A stretch of 11,914 nt of DNA from an uncultured Oscillochloris sp. GTDB lineage: Bacteria > Chloroflexota > Chloroflexia > Chloroflexales > Chloroflexaceae. The position numbers were made by a program, and so were the translations under genes. The notes under the pieces were generated by a model, which was not told the origin of the DNA, did not search any database, and saw only the letters and a program-made list of their open reading frames with translations. The stretch lies in assembly GCA_903877345.1 (NCBI GenBank), contig CAIRDL010000099.1:1-11914 (forward strand). The letters run 5' to 3'. Below are positions 5,023 to 11,914 of this stretch, one piece after another (the first letter of the stretch is position 1; every line of letters starts with the position of its first letter).

Positions 5023-6345
5023 TCAGGGATAGATTCGGTACAGCATCCGTGGGAACGGGATTGTCTCGCGGATATGGTGCGTGCCGGTAATCCAGGCGAC
5101 CGCACGCTCAATGCCCATGCCAAACCCGCTGTGGGGCACCGTCCCGTAGCGTCGCAAATCGAGGTACCACTGGTAGGCCGCCGCTTGCAGCCCGTGCTCT
5201 TGGAGCCGTTGCTCAAGGAGCGCTACATCGTGGATGCGCTGTGAGCCGCCGATGATTTCGCCATAGCCTTCGGGTGCAAGCAAGTCGGCGCAGAGGGCCA
5301 CTTCGGGGCGTTGGGGGTCGGGCTGCATGTAGAATGCCTTGAGCGCCGCCGGGTAGCGCTCAACAAAGACGGGCCGCTCAAACTGCGCGGCGATCAGGTG
5401 TTCGTGGGGTGCGCCGAGGTCGTCGCCCCATGTGAGCGGCGTTGCGCCCTCTATCACGCCCTGCTTGGCGGCAATGAGGGCGAGCGCATCGTCATAGCTA
5501 ATGCGCGGGAAGGGCGGCACGCAACGCTCCAACATCGTCGGGTCGCGCTCAAGGGTTTTGAGTTCGGCACTGCGGCGTTCCAACACGCGCTGCACAATGG
5601 CGCTGACAAACTGTTCTTGGAGTTGCAGATTGTCTTCGTGGGTGGCAAAGGCGACCTCCGGCTCAATCATCCAAAACTCGGTCAGATGACGGCGGGTTTT
5701 GCTCTTCTCGGCGCGGAACGTTGGGCCAAAGCAGTAAACCTTGCCGAAGCTCATCATGCCCGCTTCAACATAAAGCTGACCAGTTTGTGCAAGATAGGCC
5801 GGGCCAAGGTCAAAGTAGGTCGTGGCGAAAAGGTTGCTCGTGCCCTCGGCGGCGGTCGCTGTCAGGAGCGGTGTGTCAAAGCGCACGAAGCCTTGGTCGT
5901 TGAGCCACTCTTGGGCCGCTGCGACCACTTCGGCGCGTACGCGCAACAGGGCGTGTTGGCGCGCTGAACGCACCCAAAGCTGCCGGTGTTCCATCAGGAA
6001 TTCAATGCCGTGTTCTTTAGGCGTGATGGGATAATCGAGGCTGGCTCCGACTAGTTCCACCGTCTGCACATCAAGTTCAAAGCCACCTGGCGCACGCGCA
6101 TCAGCCCGCACCGCACCCGTGATCCGACATGAACTCTCTTGAGTCAGTGCCTGAGCTGTGGCAAACGTTGTTTCGGCGACTTGTTTTTTGAAGATGACAC
6201 ACTGGATGACGCCGCTGCCATCGCGCAGTTGAATAAAGATCAGCTTACCCTTTTCGGTCTTATGATAAACCCAGCCCGCCAGCGTCACCGTCTGATCAAC
6301 AGAACCCGCAAGGTTGGCGATGGACGTAGTTGGCAGCAAAGACAT
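5023..6345 (-). CDS. asnS: Asparaginyl-tRNA synthetase
   Basis: A 440-residue class IIb aminoacyl-tRNA synthetase that charges tRNA-Asn with asparagine in the cytoplasm. The N-terminal OB-fold anticodon-binding domain spans about residues 19-102 (VTLAGWVYHKTEKGKLIFIQLRDG). The catalytic domain has motif 2 at 210-223 (FRAEKSKTRRHLTEF, the AsnRS rather than AspRS version) and motif 3 at 407-417 (GFGMGIERAVA). Length fits the bacterial family. ATG 6345 is chosen because AGGAG lies 6 nt upstream; the same frame is open for 23 more codons but those lack a ribosome site and homology. The gene stands alone on its strand, divergent from the coxG operon and convergent with the small membrane protein. 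A dedicated AsnRS suggests tRNA-Asn need not be made by the transamidation route, although both can coexist. Confidence 0.97.
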   Translation of the reverse strand: MSLLPTTSIANLAGSVDQTVTLAGWVYHKTEKGKLIFIQLRDGSGVIQCVIFKKQVAETTFATAQALTQESSCRITGAVRADARAPGGFELDVQTVELVGASLDYPITPKEHGIEFLMEHRQLWVRSARQHALLRVRAEVVAAAQEWLNDQGFVRFDTPLLTATAAEGTSNLFATTYFDLGPAYLAQTGQLYVEAGMMSFGKVYCFGPTFRAEKSKTRRHLTEFWMIEPEVAFATHEDNLQLQEQFVSAIVQRVLERRSAELKTLERDPTMLERCVPPFPRISYDDALALIAAKQGVIEGATPLTWGDDLGAPHEHLIAAQFERPVFVERYPAALKAFYMQPDPQRPEVALCADLLAPEGYGEIIGGSQRIHDVALLEQRLQEHGLQAAAYQWYLDLRRYGTVPHSGFGMGIERAVAWITGTHHIRETIPFPRMLYRIYP

Positions 6346-6454
6346 CGCACGCTCCTGACCGTTCGGGGCATAGTCGCCGGGCGTCAGTATCCCACGAGTT
6401 TGTAGGGCTGGCAAACAGCATGGAAGACCAGCCGATCCGCAGATCCACTGAACC

Positions 6455-6483
6455 TTGCTGATCTTGTCTGCTTAGGTTATGAT
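6455..6483 (+). promoter_or_regulatory. Candidate promoter of the coxG-coxS-coxM operon
   Basis: TTGCTG (6455-6460) and TATGAT (6478-6483) are separated by 17 bp, close to the sigma70 consensus. They lie about 90 bp upstream of the coxG start codon. The rest of the 6346-6575 spacer shows nothing else recognised. Confidence 0.5.
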
Positions 6484-6575
6484 GCAGCCAGTTTAGCTTC
6501 GCGCACGACACCCCATCACCCCACCTCCACTTATCCCTGCATTGTGGCCCCCAAACCGCCCGAAGGAGGCTCGCT

Positions 6576-7316
6576 TTGAGGATCGCTGGTAATTACACCT
6601 TCGAGGCCACCCGCGAGGAGGTCTGGGCGGCGATTAACGACCCCGAGGTCTTGGCGCGCACCATTCCTGGCTGCCAACGTCTTGATCAGATCGCCGAACA
6701 CGAGTACGAAAGTACGCTGAAGGTCGGTCTACAAGCGGTGCGTGGCGTCTATACCGGGCGCATGAAACTCGACGGCCATGTGCCCCTCGAGTCTTACGCG
6801 ATCCATCTCGACGGTAAGGGCAGTAACGGGTTTCTCAAGGGCGCAGGCACGGTGCATCTGCGTACCGATGGGGTGAACACGATCCTCGACTATGGCGGCG
6901 AGGCGCAGATCGGCGGGACGATCGCCAGTATCGGTCAGCGCCTGCTTGATGGGGCCGCTAAAACGCTGATCCATCAAAGCCTCAAGGCGTTGGCGAGCCA
7001 AGTTGAGGCTCGCCGTCTGCATCTGACGGAACCCAACCATGAGGTGCAGATCGTCCTCGCCGAAGAACTCGCGCTCGAGGCTGCCCCCGTGACTGCGCTC
7101 CCACTCACGCCGCCCAACTTCAACGGTGTTGCCGCCGCGCCATTCCCCCAGTCGGTTGCCCCCACTTGGCGTACCATCACCGTACCCCCAGGCCAAGGGT
7201 TGAGCGAAGCTGCCTTGGCCCGTGGAAGCATCGAAACGTTCTTCCTCACCCGCCCTTGGCTGCCGTGGGTGCTTAGCGCCTTCCTGCTCGGTTATTTGCT
7301 CGGGCGTCGCAAGTAA
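6576..7316 (+). CDS. coxG: CoxG-like SRPBCC protein (carbon monoxide dehydrogenase subunit G family)
   Basis: A 246-residue protein. The N-terminal 150 residues match the CoxG/SRPBCC fold: it opens MRIAGNYTFEATREEVWAAINDPEVLARTIPGCQ, and the signature GxGxVHLRTDG... leads into IGQRLLDGAAKTLI. A Pro/Ala-rich linker follows, and the C terminus is one membrane helix (about 228-243, WLPWVLSAFLLGYLLG) ending in RRK. In Oligotropha CoxG is known to help attach CO dehydrogenase to the membrane; the tail anchor here fits that role. The start is TTG 6576, set by an excellent GAAGGAGG at 6562-6569 with 6-nt spacing. It heads a tight operon with the [2Fe-2S] and FAD subunits. Because no coxL is present, it could instead serve another molybdenum hydroxylase. 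Confidence 0.93.
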   Translation: MRIAGNYTFEATREEVWAAINDPEVLARTIPGCQRLDQIAEHEYESTLKVGLQAVRGVYTGRMKLDGHVPLESYAIHLDGKGSNGFLKGAGTVHLRTDGVNTILDYGGEAQIGGTIASIGQRLLDGAAKTLIHQSLKALASQVEARRLHLTEPNHEVQIVLAEELALEAAPVTALPLTPPNFNGVAAAPFPQSVAPTWRTITVPPGQGLSEAALARGSIETFFLTRPWLPWVLSAFLLGYLLGRRK

Positions 7317-7343
7317 CCTCTGTCTGTCCAACAAGGAAACGTT

Positions 7344-7832
7344 GTGGCAACGCTTACCCTTACCGTGAACGGCACATTGTCCACGCACACGGTCGAGCCG
7401 CGCACCCTGTTGGTTCACTTTCTGCGTGAACACCTCAACCTCACCGGCACCCACATTGGGTGCGATACCAGTCAGTGTGGAGCCTGCGTCGTCCACCTTA
7501 ATGGGGTGAGTGTCAAGGCTTGTACCGTTTTGGCTGTGCAGTGCGACGGCGCAACGATTACCACCATCGAAGGTTTGGCCCAAAATGGTGAACTCCACCC
7601 GCTTCAAGCGAGTTTCCGGGCCGAACACGCCCTCCAGTGTGGGTTCTGCACCCCCGGTATGATCATGGCCGCCGCCGATCTGCTCCAACAACATCCGCAC
7701 CCGAGCGATGAGGCCATTCGCCACGGTCTGCAGGGCAATCTCTGTCGGTGTACCGGCTACGAGCACATCGTCCGCGCCGTGCGCTCCGCCGCCGCCACGC
7801 TGAACCCCCAAGCTAAACCGGAGTCGCTATGA
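7344..7832 (+). CDS. coxS: Molybdenum hydroxylase [2Fe-2S] small subunit (CoxS-like)
   Basis: A 162-residue xanthine-oxidase-family electron-transfer subunit carrying two [2Fe-2S] clusters. The plant-type ferredoxin domain has Cys40, Cys45, Cys48 and Cys60 (GCDTSQCGAC). The C-terminal helical domain has Cys99, Cys102, Cys134 and Cys136 (QCGFCTPGM and NLCRCTGY). All eight ligands are intact. It would relay electrons from a molybdopterin subunit to the FAD of the next protein. The GTG start at 7344 follows AAGGAAAC, and MATLTLTVNG is the usual family N terminus. It lies 27 bp after coxG and its stop overlaps the coxM start by 4 bp (ATGA), indicating translational coupling. The Cox name rests mainly on coxG next door; carbon monoxide, aldehyde or purine substrates cannot be told apart from this subunit. 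Confidence 0.95.
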   Translation: MATLTLTVNGTLSTHTVEPRTLLVHFLREHLNLTGTHIGCDTSQCGACVVHLNGVSVKACTVLAVQCDGATITTIEGLAQNGELHPLQASFRAEHALQCGFCTPGMIMAAADLLQQHPHPSDEAIRHGLQGNLCRCTGYEHIVRAVRSAAATLNPQAKPESL

Positions 7833-8692
7833 TCCCACGGCCCTTTGCCTACCACGCGCCCACCAGTGTTGCCGAGGCGCTCAGGCTGCTCGGTGCATAC
7901 GGCGACGAGGCTAAGTTGTTGGCGGGTGGGCATTCACTGTTGCCTGCAATGAAGCTGCGCCTCGCCGCGCCTAGTGTGCTGATTGACCTCAACCAGATCG
8001 CCGCCTTGCGCGGGGTGACGCTTCATGGCAGCGTTGCTATCGGCAGTATGACCACGTGGGCGGCCATTGGGCAACACGCGGGCTTGCGCCAAGCGCTGCC
8101 AGTGCTGAGTGCGACCGTCCAGCTTATTGGCGACCTCCAAGTACGCAACCGGGGCACCCTCGGTGGTGCGTTGGCCCACGCTGACCCCGCCGCCGACGCG
8201 CCCGCGCTCACCTTGGCGCTTGCCGCAACGCTGCACGTCCACGGTCTCCAGGGGACACGCACCATCGCTGCCGCCGACTTCTTCACCGACATGCTCACGA
8301 CGGCCCTCGCGCCCGACGAAATCCTTACGGCGATCAAGTTCCCGCCACTGGGCGCGGGCGAGGGTGCCGCCTATCTGAAGTTGCCCCACCCGGCTAGTCG
8401 CTACGCGGTGGTTGGAGTCGCTGCCTATCTCAAGCTTGACGGCCCGCAGGTGCGCGTTTGTCGCATCGCCGTCACGGGGGCTGGCACCAAGGCCGAACGC
8501 CAACCCCAGGCCGAGCAAGCGCTGTGCGGTGGCCCTGGTGATGCCGAGTCTATCGCCGCCGCTAGTACCCTGGCAGGCGAAGGGATGGACATCCTCGGCG
8601 ACCTCTACGCCTCTGAGCTGTATCGTCGTGCGATGGTCAAGGTCTACACCAAGCGCGCCCTCACCGCAGCGTTGGCCGAGGCGCGAGGCTAG
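7829..8692 (+). CDS. coxM: Molybdenum hydroxylase FAD-binding medium subunit (CoxM-like)
   Basis: A 287-residue FAD subunit of the xanthine dehydrogenase/CO dehydrogenase family, which takes electrons from the [2Fe-2S] subunit and passes them to an acceptor. Both family FAD-binding motifs are visible: AGGHSLLP at residues 32-39 and TLGGALAHADPAAD at 110-123. The C-terminal domain (about 175-285) has the typical AAYLKLDG...RIAVTGAG pattern. Length is normal. The ATG at 7829 overlaps the coxS stop codon. The large molybdopterin subunit usually neighbours this gene, but here a 153-bp gap and an unrelated ATP-grasp gene follow. No terminator with a T run was seen after the stop. The physiological substrate is therefore unproven. 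Confidence 0.95.
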   Translation: MIPRPFAYHAPTSVAEALRLLGAYGDEAKLLAGGHSLLPAMKLRLAAPSVLIDLNQIAALRGVTLHGSVAIGSMTTWAAIGQHAGLRQALPVLSATVQLIGDLQVRNRGTLGGALAHADPAADAPALTLALAATLHVHGLQGTRTIAAADFFTDMLTTALAPDEILTAIKFPPLGAGEGAAYLKLPHPASRYAVVGVAAYLKLDGPQVRVCRIAVTGAGTKAERQPQAEQALCGGPGDAESIAAASTLAGEGMDILGDLYASELYRRAMVKVYTKRALTAALAEARG

Positions 8693-8710
8693 GGCTTTGC
8701 CGCCACCAAT

Positions 8711-8739
8711 TTGACGAATCTAGCACCAGCTAGTAAGAT
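8711..8739 (+). promoter_or_regulatory. Candidate sigma70-type promoter of the ATP-grasp operon
   Basis: TTGACG (8711-8716, five of six to consensus) and TAAGAT (8734-8739, four of six) are 17 bp apart. The pair lies in the only gap between coxM and the ATP-grasp gene. A small dyad, CTAGCACCAGCTAG, occupies the spacer between the two boxes and could be an operator. Confidence 0.6.
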
Positions 8740-8845
8740 AGCCTTGAACCCCTGAGAGCGTAACCGAAGAAGCTGCGGCAGTGTTGCCCGCTCACCGCTT
8801 CAGGCCTCTGTCTTTCCCTTGGCAGACGCAACTTCGGACGCACCC

Positions 8846-10318
8846 ATGCTCACCGACCGTAGCGCACGCGAGATTAGTCACCCCCTCTTCGCAAACTATC
8901 TGCTCGACACCGCCTACGATGAGATGTTCGATGCGGAGGGGCAGTCCCGCGACCACTATAGGTTGCTCTACCGCCGCCTGCTTGAACTAAAGGCGAGCGA
9001 TTTGCATGAGCGGCAACGCTATGCAGATCGTACCTTTCTCAACCAGGGTATTACCTTCACGGTGTACGGCGATAACGAGGGCACCGAGCGGATCTTCCCC
9101 TACGATCTGCTGCCGCGCATTCTTACCCACGCTGAATGGCTCGTCATCGAGCAGGGTCTCAAGCAGCGCATCACGGCCCTCAACCTCTTCCTTCACGACA
9201 TCTACCACGATGGGCGCATTTTCGCCGATGGGATTATTCCCCGCAGCCTTGTCTATACCTGCCAGCACTTCCGCCGCGAGATGCGCGGTGTAGAGGTGCC
9301 GCGTCGCATCTACACCTCGGTCGTCGGCACTGACTTGGTGCGTTTGCCGAGTGGTGAGTTCGCCGTACTCGAAGATAATCTGCGCGTGCCTAGCGGTGTG
9401 AGCTACATGCTCACCAATCGGGGCGTGATGAAGCGGGCGTTCCCGCATCTCTTCGCCGACATTGGGGTGCGCCCGATTGACCATTACGGTCAGGCACTGT
9501 TGACGACCCTGCGCTCGTTGGCACCGCCCCACACACCCGACCCCACGATTGTCGTGCTGACGCCGGGGGTGTTCAATTCGGCCTATTTCGAGCATACGTT
9601 CCTGGCCCGCCAAATGGGCGTCGAGTTGGTCGAAGGCCGCGACTTGCTCGTTCACGATGCGATTGTCTACATGCGTACCACAGCAGGGCTGCGCCGTGTT
9701 GATGTGATCTACCGGCGCGTGGACGACGATTTCATTGACCCGCTGGCCTTCCGCCACGATACGATTCTCGGCGTGGCGGGCCTGTTTAACGCCTACCGCG
9801 CTGGGAATGTGGTCTTCGCCAACGCTATCGGCACCGGCGTGGCCGACGATAAGGCGGTGTACGCCTATGTACCGCGCATTATCAAGTACTACCTGGATGA
9901 AGAGCCGATCCTGCCGAATGTCGAGACCTATCTTTGTGATGAGCCGGCGCAGCAGCGCTATGTGCTCGAACATCTCGACCAGTTGGTGGTGAAGGCGGTC
10001 GGTGAGTCGGGCGGCTACGGGATGCTGATCGGCCCGCATAGTACCGCCGCCGAACGCGACCAGTTCCGCCAGCTCATTCTGGCGAACCCGCGCAATTACA
10101 TCGCCCAACCGACGCTCCAACTTTCGCGGGCGCCTTGCTTCATTGAGAACCAAGTCGAGCCGCGCCACGTTGATTTGCGGCCCTACATTCTCAATGGCCG
10201 CGACCAGATCACGATTATTCCCGGCGGTCTCACCCGCGTAGCCCTGAAGAAGGGTTCCCTCGTCGTCAACTCCTCCCAAGGTGGGGGCAGTAAAGACACA
10301 TGGGTTTTGTTTGAGTAA
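8846..10318 (+). CDS. Circularly permuted ATP-grasp protein (COG2308, DUF404/DUF407)
   Basis: A 490-residue member of the circularly permuted ATP-grasp type 2 family, predicted to form amide or peptide bonds with ATP. Family marks are the N-terminal YDEMFDAEGQSRDHY, the GITFTVYGD block, the acidic VLEDNLRVPSGVSYM (about 175-188), YRRVDDDFIDPLAF (289-302) and the nucleotide-binding KAVGESGGYGMLIGP (383-397). The usual C-terminal ending GGGSKDTWVL is also present. The start is uncertain: ATG 8846 is given because it lies close to the conserved N terminus with GGA 7 nt upstream. TTG 8819 would add nine residues. It is 12 bp upstream of the alpha-E gene, a pairing seen across many bacteria. Comparative genomics predicts a role in making or attaching a peptide-like product; the substrate is not known. 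Confidence 0.93.
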   Translation: MLTDRSAREISHPLFANYLLDTAYDEMFDAEGQSRDHYRLLYRRLLELKASDLHERQRYADRTFLNQGITFTVYGDNEGTERIFPYDLLPRILTHAEWLVIEQGLKQRITALNLFLHDIYHDGRIFADGIIPRSLVYTCQHFRREMRGVEVPRRIYTSVVGTDLVRLPSGEFAVLEDNLRVPSGVSYMLTNRGVMKRAFPHLFADIGVRPIDHYGQALLTTLRSLAPPHTPDPTIVVLTPGVFNSAYFEHTFLARQMGVELVEGRDLLVHDAIVYMRTTAGLRRVDVIYRRVDDDFIDPLAFRHDTILGVAGLFNAYRAGNVVFANAIGTGVADDKAVYAYVPRIIKYYLDEEPILPNVETYLCDEPAQQRYVLEHLDQLVVKAVGESGGYGMLIGPHSTAAERDQFRQLILANPRNYIAQPTLQLSRAPCFIENQVEPRHVDLRPYILNGRDQITIIPGGLTRVALKKGSLVVNSSQGGGSKDTWVLFE

Positions 10319-10330
10319 GTAGGGTAGGCT

Positions 10331-11284
10331 ATGCTCTCACGTGTCGCCGACAACCTTTACTGGATGAGCCGCTACTTAGAGCGGGCCGAGCATACGGCAC
10401 GCCTCATCGGCGTCGGGCTTACCCAGACCCTCGACCAAGACCCGGAATCGGCCCGCCCGCGTTGGGCACGGGTGTTGGAGGCGCTGCACAGCGACCCGCC
10501 CACTGCGGGGGCCGACGCCTACGCCATTACCGAGACGCTGACGTTCGAGCCGACCAACCAGAGTGCGATTGTCACCTGTGTGGCGTTGGCCCGCGAGAAC
10601 GCCCGTCAAGTGCGCGAGCAGATCAGTTCGGAGATGTGGGAGCAACTGAATCGGCTCTATCTGCGGGTGCGGGCTTCATCGGCGGCGAAAATCTGGCAGG
10701 GCGAACCCATCGAGTTCTATCAGGGCGTGAAAGAGGGTGCCCATCTCTTCCAGGGCGTTACCGATAGCACCATGACCCACGGCGAGGGCTGGTTCTTTAT
10801 TCAGGTGGGCCGCTACCTCGAACGCGCCGCCTCGACCGCCATGCTGCTTGATGTGCATTTCCAGCCGTACCTCACGGCGGTGCCTGACGCTCCACTTGAG
10901 TTCAACGACTGGGTCGCGCTGCTCAAATGCTGCACGGCCTTCGAGGCGTACTGCAAGGTCTACACAGCTGATGTGCAACCGCACACGGTCGCCGAGTTCC
11001 TGCTGCTCGACAGCGCCTCGCCCCGTTCGCTCCGCTTCGCCGCCGACCGCATTCAGCGCAGCTTGCAGGCCATTTCGCACGCGACAGGTTCACGTTGGGC
11101 GGGGCGGGCCGAACGGTTGGCTGGACGGTTGCGGGCGGCGCTCGACTACGGCCAAGTTGATGAGATTATGGCCGAGGACATGCACGCTTACCTCAACACC
11201 ATCAGGCGCCAATGCGCTGGCATTCATAGCGCCATTTACCAAGCCTATGTGGGCTACTCCGCCGAGTCAGCCCTCGCTTCCTGA
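10331..11284 (+). CDS. Alpha-E domain protein (COG2307, DUF403)
   Basis: A 317-residue all-helical protein of the alpha-E family, the regular partner of the circularly permuted ATP-grasp protein. It begins with the family signature MLSRVADNLYWMSRYLERAEHTARL. The duplicated helical core repeats this theme at about residue 157 (FIQVGRYLERAASTAMLLDVHF). The C-terminal part contains the usual PRSLRFAADRIQ segment. Function is unproven; it is predicted to assist the ligase or bind its product, possibly together with the transglutaminase-like protein. ATG 10331 follows GGGTAGG and is only 12 bp after the ATP-grasp stop, so the two are co-transcribed and probably translationally linked. After it, about 250 bp of repeats precede the transglutaminase gene, an unusual interruption of this gene trio. 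Confidence 0.95.
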   Translation: MLSRVADNLYWMSRYLERAEHTARLIGVGLTQTLDQDPESARPRWARVLEALHSDPPTAGADAYAITETLTFEPTNQSAIVTCVALARENARQVREQISSEMWEQLNRLYLRVRASSAAKIWQGEPIEFYQGVKEGAHLFQGVTDSTMTHGEGWFFIQVGRYLERAASTAMLLDVHFQPYLTAVPDAPLEFNDWVALLKCCTAFEAYCKVYTADVQPHTVAEFLLLDSASPRSLRFAADRIQRSLQAISHATGSRWAGRAERLAGRLRAALDYGQVDEIMAEDMHAYLNTIRRQCAGIHSAIYQAYVGYSAESALAS

Positions 11285-11294
11285 TTAGGGAAGC

Positions 11295-11322
11295 TGCGTG
11301 ATGCGTGATCCGTGATGCGTAA
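11295..11322. repeat. Inverted copy of the TCACGCA heptamer repeat
   Basis: Four units, TGCGTGA, TGCGTGA, TCCGTGA and TGCGTAA, are the reverse complement of the heptamers at 38-93. They begin 11 bp after the alpha-E stop codon and face the CACGTAT array across a 28-bp spacer. Confidence 0.85.
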
Positions 11323-11350
11323 CCCGCGCTTGGTTCGCACCCTGACCAAT

Positions 11351-11515
11351 CACGTATCACGTATCACGTATCACGTATCACGTATCACGTATCACGTATT
11401 CACGTATTCACGTATTCACGTATTCACGTATTCACGTATCACGTATCACGTATCACGTATCCACGTATTCACGTATTCACGTATTCACGTATTCACGTAT
11501 TCACGTATCACGTAT
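11351..11515. repeat. Mixed 7-mer/8-mer tandem array (CACGTAT / CACGTATT)
   Basis: Twenty-two uninterrupted units fill 165 bp in blocks: six CACGTAT, five CACGTATT, three CACGTAT, one CACGTATC, five CACGTATT and two CACGTAT. It ends in AAAAA, 19 bp before the ATG of the transglutaminase-like gene. Each unit contains the palindrome ACGT. Together with the inverted heptamers it fills most of the 250-bp gap 11285-11534; no gene or terminator with a T run was seen there. Confidence 0.97.
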
Positions 11516-11534
11516 AAAAAGATCCGCTTCCCTT

Positions 11535-11914
11535 ATGTACTACTCAATTCTCCACAAAACCCGCTTTCGCTATAGCGCCCCGGTGAGCGAGAGTGTGACC
11601 GAAGTGCGGATGCAGCCGCGTTCCGAAGGGGCGCAGCGTTGCCTCACCTTTAAGCTGACGGTCACCCCGACGGCACGGGTGAACAGCTACACCGACAACT
11701 ACGGCAACATCGTGCATCACTTTGACATTCCCGCCCCGCACAAAACAGCGACCATCAGTGCCGAGGCGCTGGTGATTTTGCCGACGCCGCTACCGCTGCC
11801 CGAAGCGCTCGCCCCGGAGGCGTGGGCCGATCTCGATGCGCTGACTTGGGCGGAGGATCACTGGGATTTCTTGGTGCCGAGCCAGTTTGCCCGCACGACG
11901 CCGCTGGTCGTGCG
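11535..11914 (+). CDS. Transglutaminase-like family protein, N-terminal part (truncated by window end)
   Basis: The 126 residues present begin MYYSILHKTRFRYSAPVSESVTEVRMQPRS. This matches the bacterial transglutaminase-like N-terminal beta domain (YxxxHxTxFxYxxPVxxSxxExRLxP pattern), followed by SYTDNYGNIVHHFDIPAPHKTATISAEA. The Cys-His-Asp catalytic domain lies beyond the window, so activity cannot be judged. Such proteins accompany the ATP-grasp and alpha-E pair in many genomes and may hydrolyse or transfer amide bonds in the same pathway. ATG 11535 is chosen because the family starts at this YxIxHxTxY motif. No good ribosome site precedes it; the region just upstream is the tandem array plus AAAAAGATCCG. 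The separation from alpha-E suggests it may have its own promoter or be read through the repeats. Confidence 0.9.
   Translation, partial: MYYSILHKTRFRYSAPVSESVTEVRMQPRSEGAQRCLTFKLTVTPTARVNSYTDNYGNIVHHFDIPAPHKTATISAEALVILPTPLPLPEALAPEAWADLDALTWAEDHWDFLVPSQFARTTPLVV

Noticed and set aside
6346..6414. 23-residue N-terminal extension of asnS
   Set aside because: ATG 6345 has an ideal AGGAG site, and AsnRS homology begins just after it.
6729..7811. Long antisense open frame opposite coxG-coxS
   Set aside because: It spans two recognised genes and their spacer, shows no motifs, and is a high-GC shadow.
8987..10279. Long antisense open frame (430 codons) opposite the ATP-grasp gene
   Set aside because: High-GC codon use leaves the opposite strand open. 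The plus-strand protein has clear family motifs and the antisense one has none.
11277..11293. Small dyad CTTCC-N7-GGAAG over the alpha-E stop codon as a terminator
   Set aside because: The stem is only 5 bp and no T run follows, so termination is unlikely.
11312..11575. Open frame through the heptamer/octamer array, encoding repeats such as SRITYHV and FTYSRIHV
   Set aside because: The frame is open only because the repeat lacks stops in that phase. It has no ribosome site, is low-complexity, and overlaps the well-supported transglutaminase-like start in another frame.

Overview
The window most likely comes from an anoxygenic phototroph of the Chloroflexales (filamentous Chloroflexota). This rests on a clear bchL (dark protochlorophyllide reductase ATPase), moderately high GC, use of GTG and TTG starts, and a coxG/S/M-type set. 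No 16S rRNA or other marker is present, so the placement is an inference from gene content and family resemblance.

Layout. (1) 1-2400, plus strand: a heptamer tandem repeat, bchL with a strong terminator, a Crp/Fnr-family regulator, and a 7Fe ferredoxin. These are followed by a MITE-like inverted repeat and a second strong terminator. (2) 2412-4362, minus strand: crcB (fluoride channel) and a secreted protein of three related beta-sandwich units, separated by a hairpin and a repeat-rich spacer. (3) 4603-4896, plus strand: a small signal-peptide/one-TM protein, divergent from the secreted protein. It ends at a shared bidirectional hairpin facing asnS (5023-6345, minus). (4) 6455-8692, plus strand: a candidate promoter and a tight coxG-coxS-coxM operon. 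No coxL (Mo-binding catalytic subunit) follows it. (5) 8711-11914, plus strand: a candidate sigma70-like promoter, then a circularly permuted ATP-grasp protein, an alpha-E (DUF403) protein and the start of a transglutaminase-like protein. This is a recognised but poorly characterised predicted peptide-modification system. A 165-bp array of mixed 7- and 8-mers sits between the alpha-E and transglutaminase genes.

How they fit together. The bchL/regulator/ferredoxin group may link bacteriochlorophyll synthesis to redox state, with the ferredoxin a possible electron donor, but nothing in the sequence proves this. The Cox proteins would form the electron-transfer and membrane-recruitment parts of a molybdenum hydroxylase whose catalytic subunit must be encoded elsewhere. 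The ATP-grasp, alpha-E and transglutaminase-like proteins probably act in one pathway.

The most distinctive non-genic signal is the abundance of short tandem repeats in spacers: TCACGCA/CACGTAT(T) at both ends of the window and CTTTGYGN octamers around crcB. One of the octamer loci is built as an inverted repeat with flanking 7-bp direct repeats.
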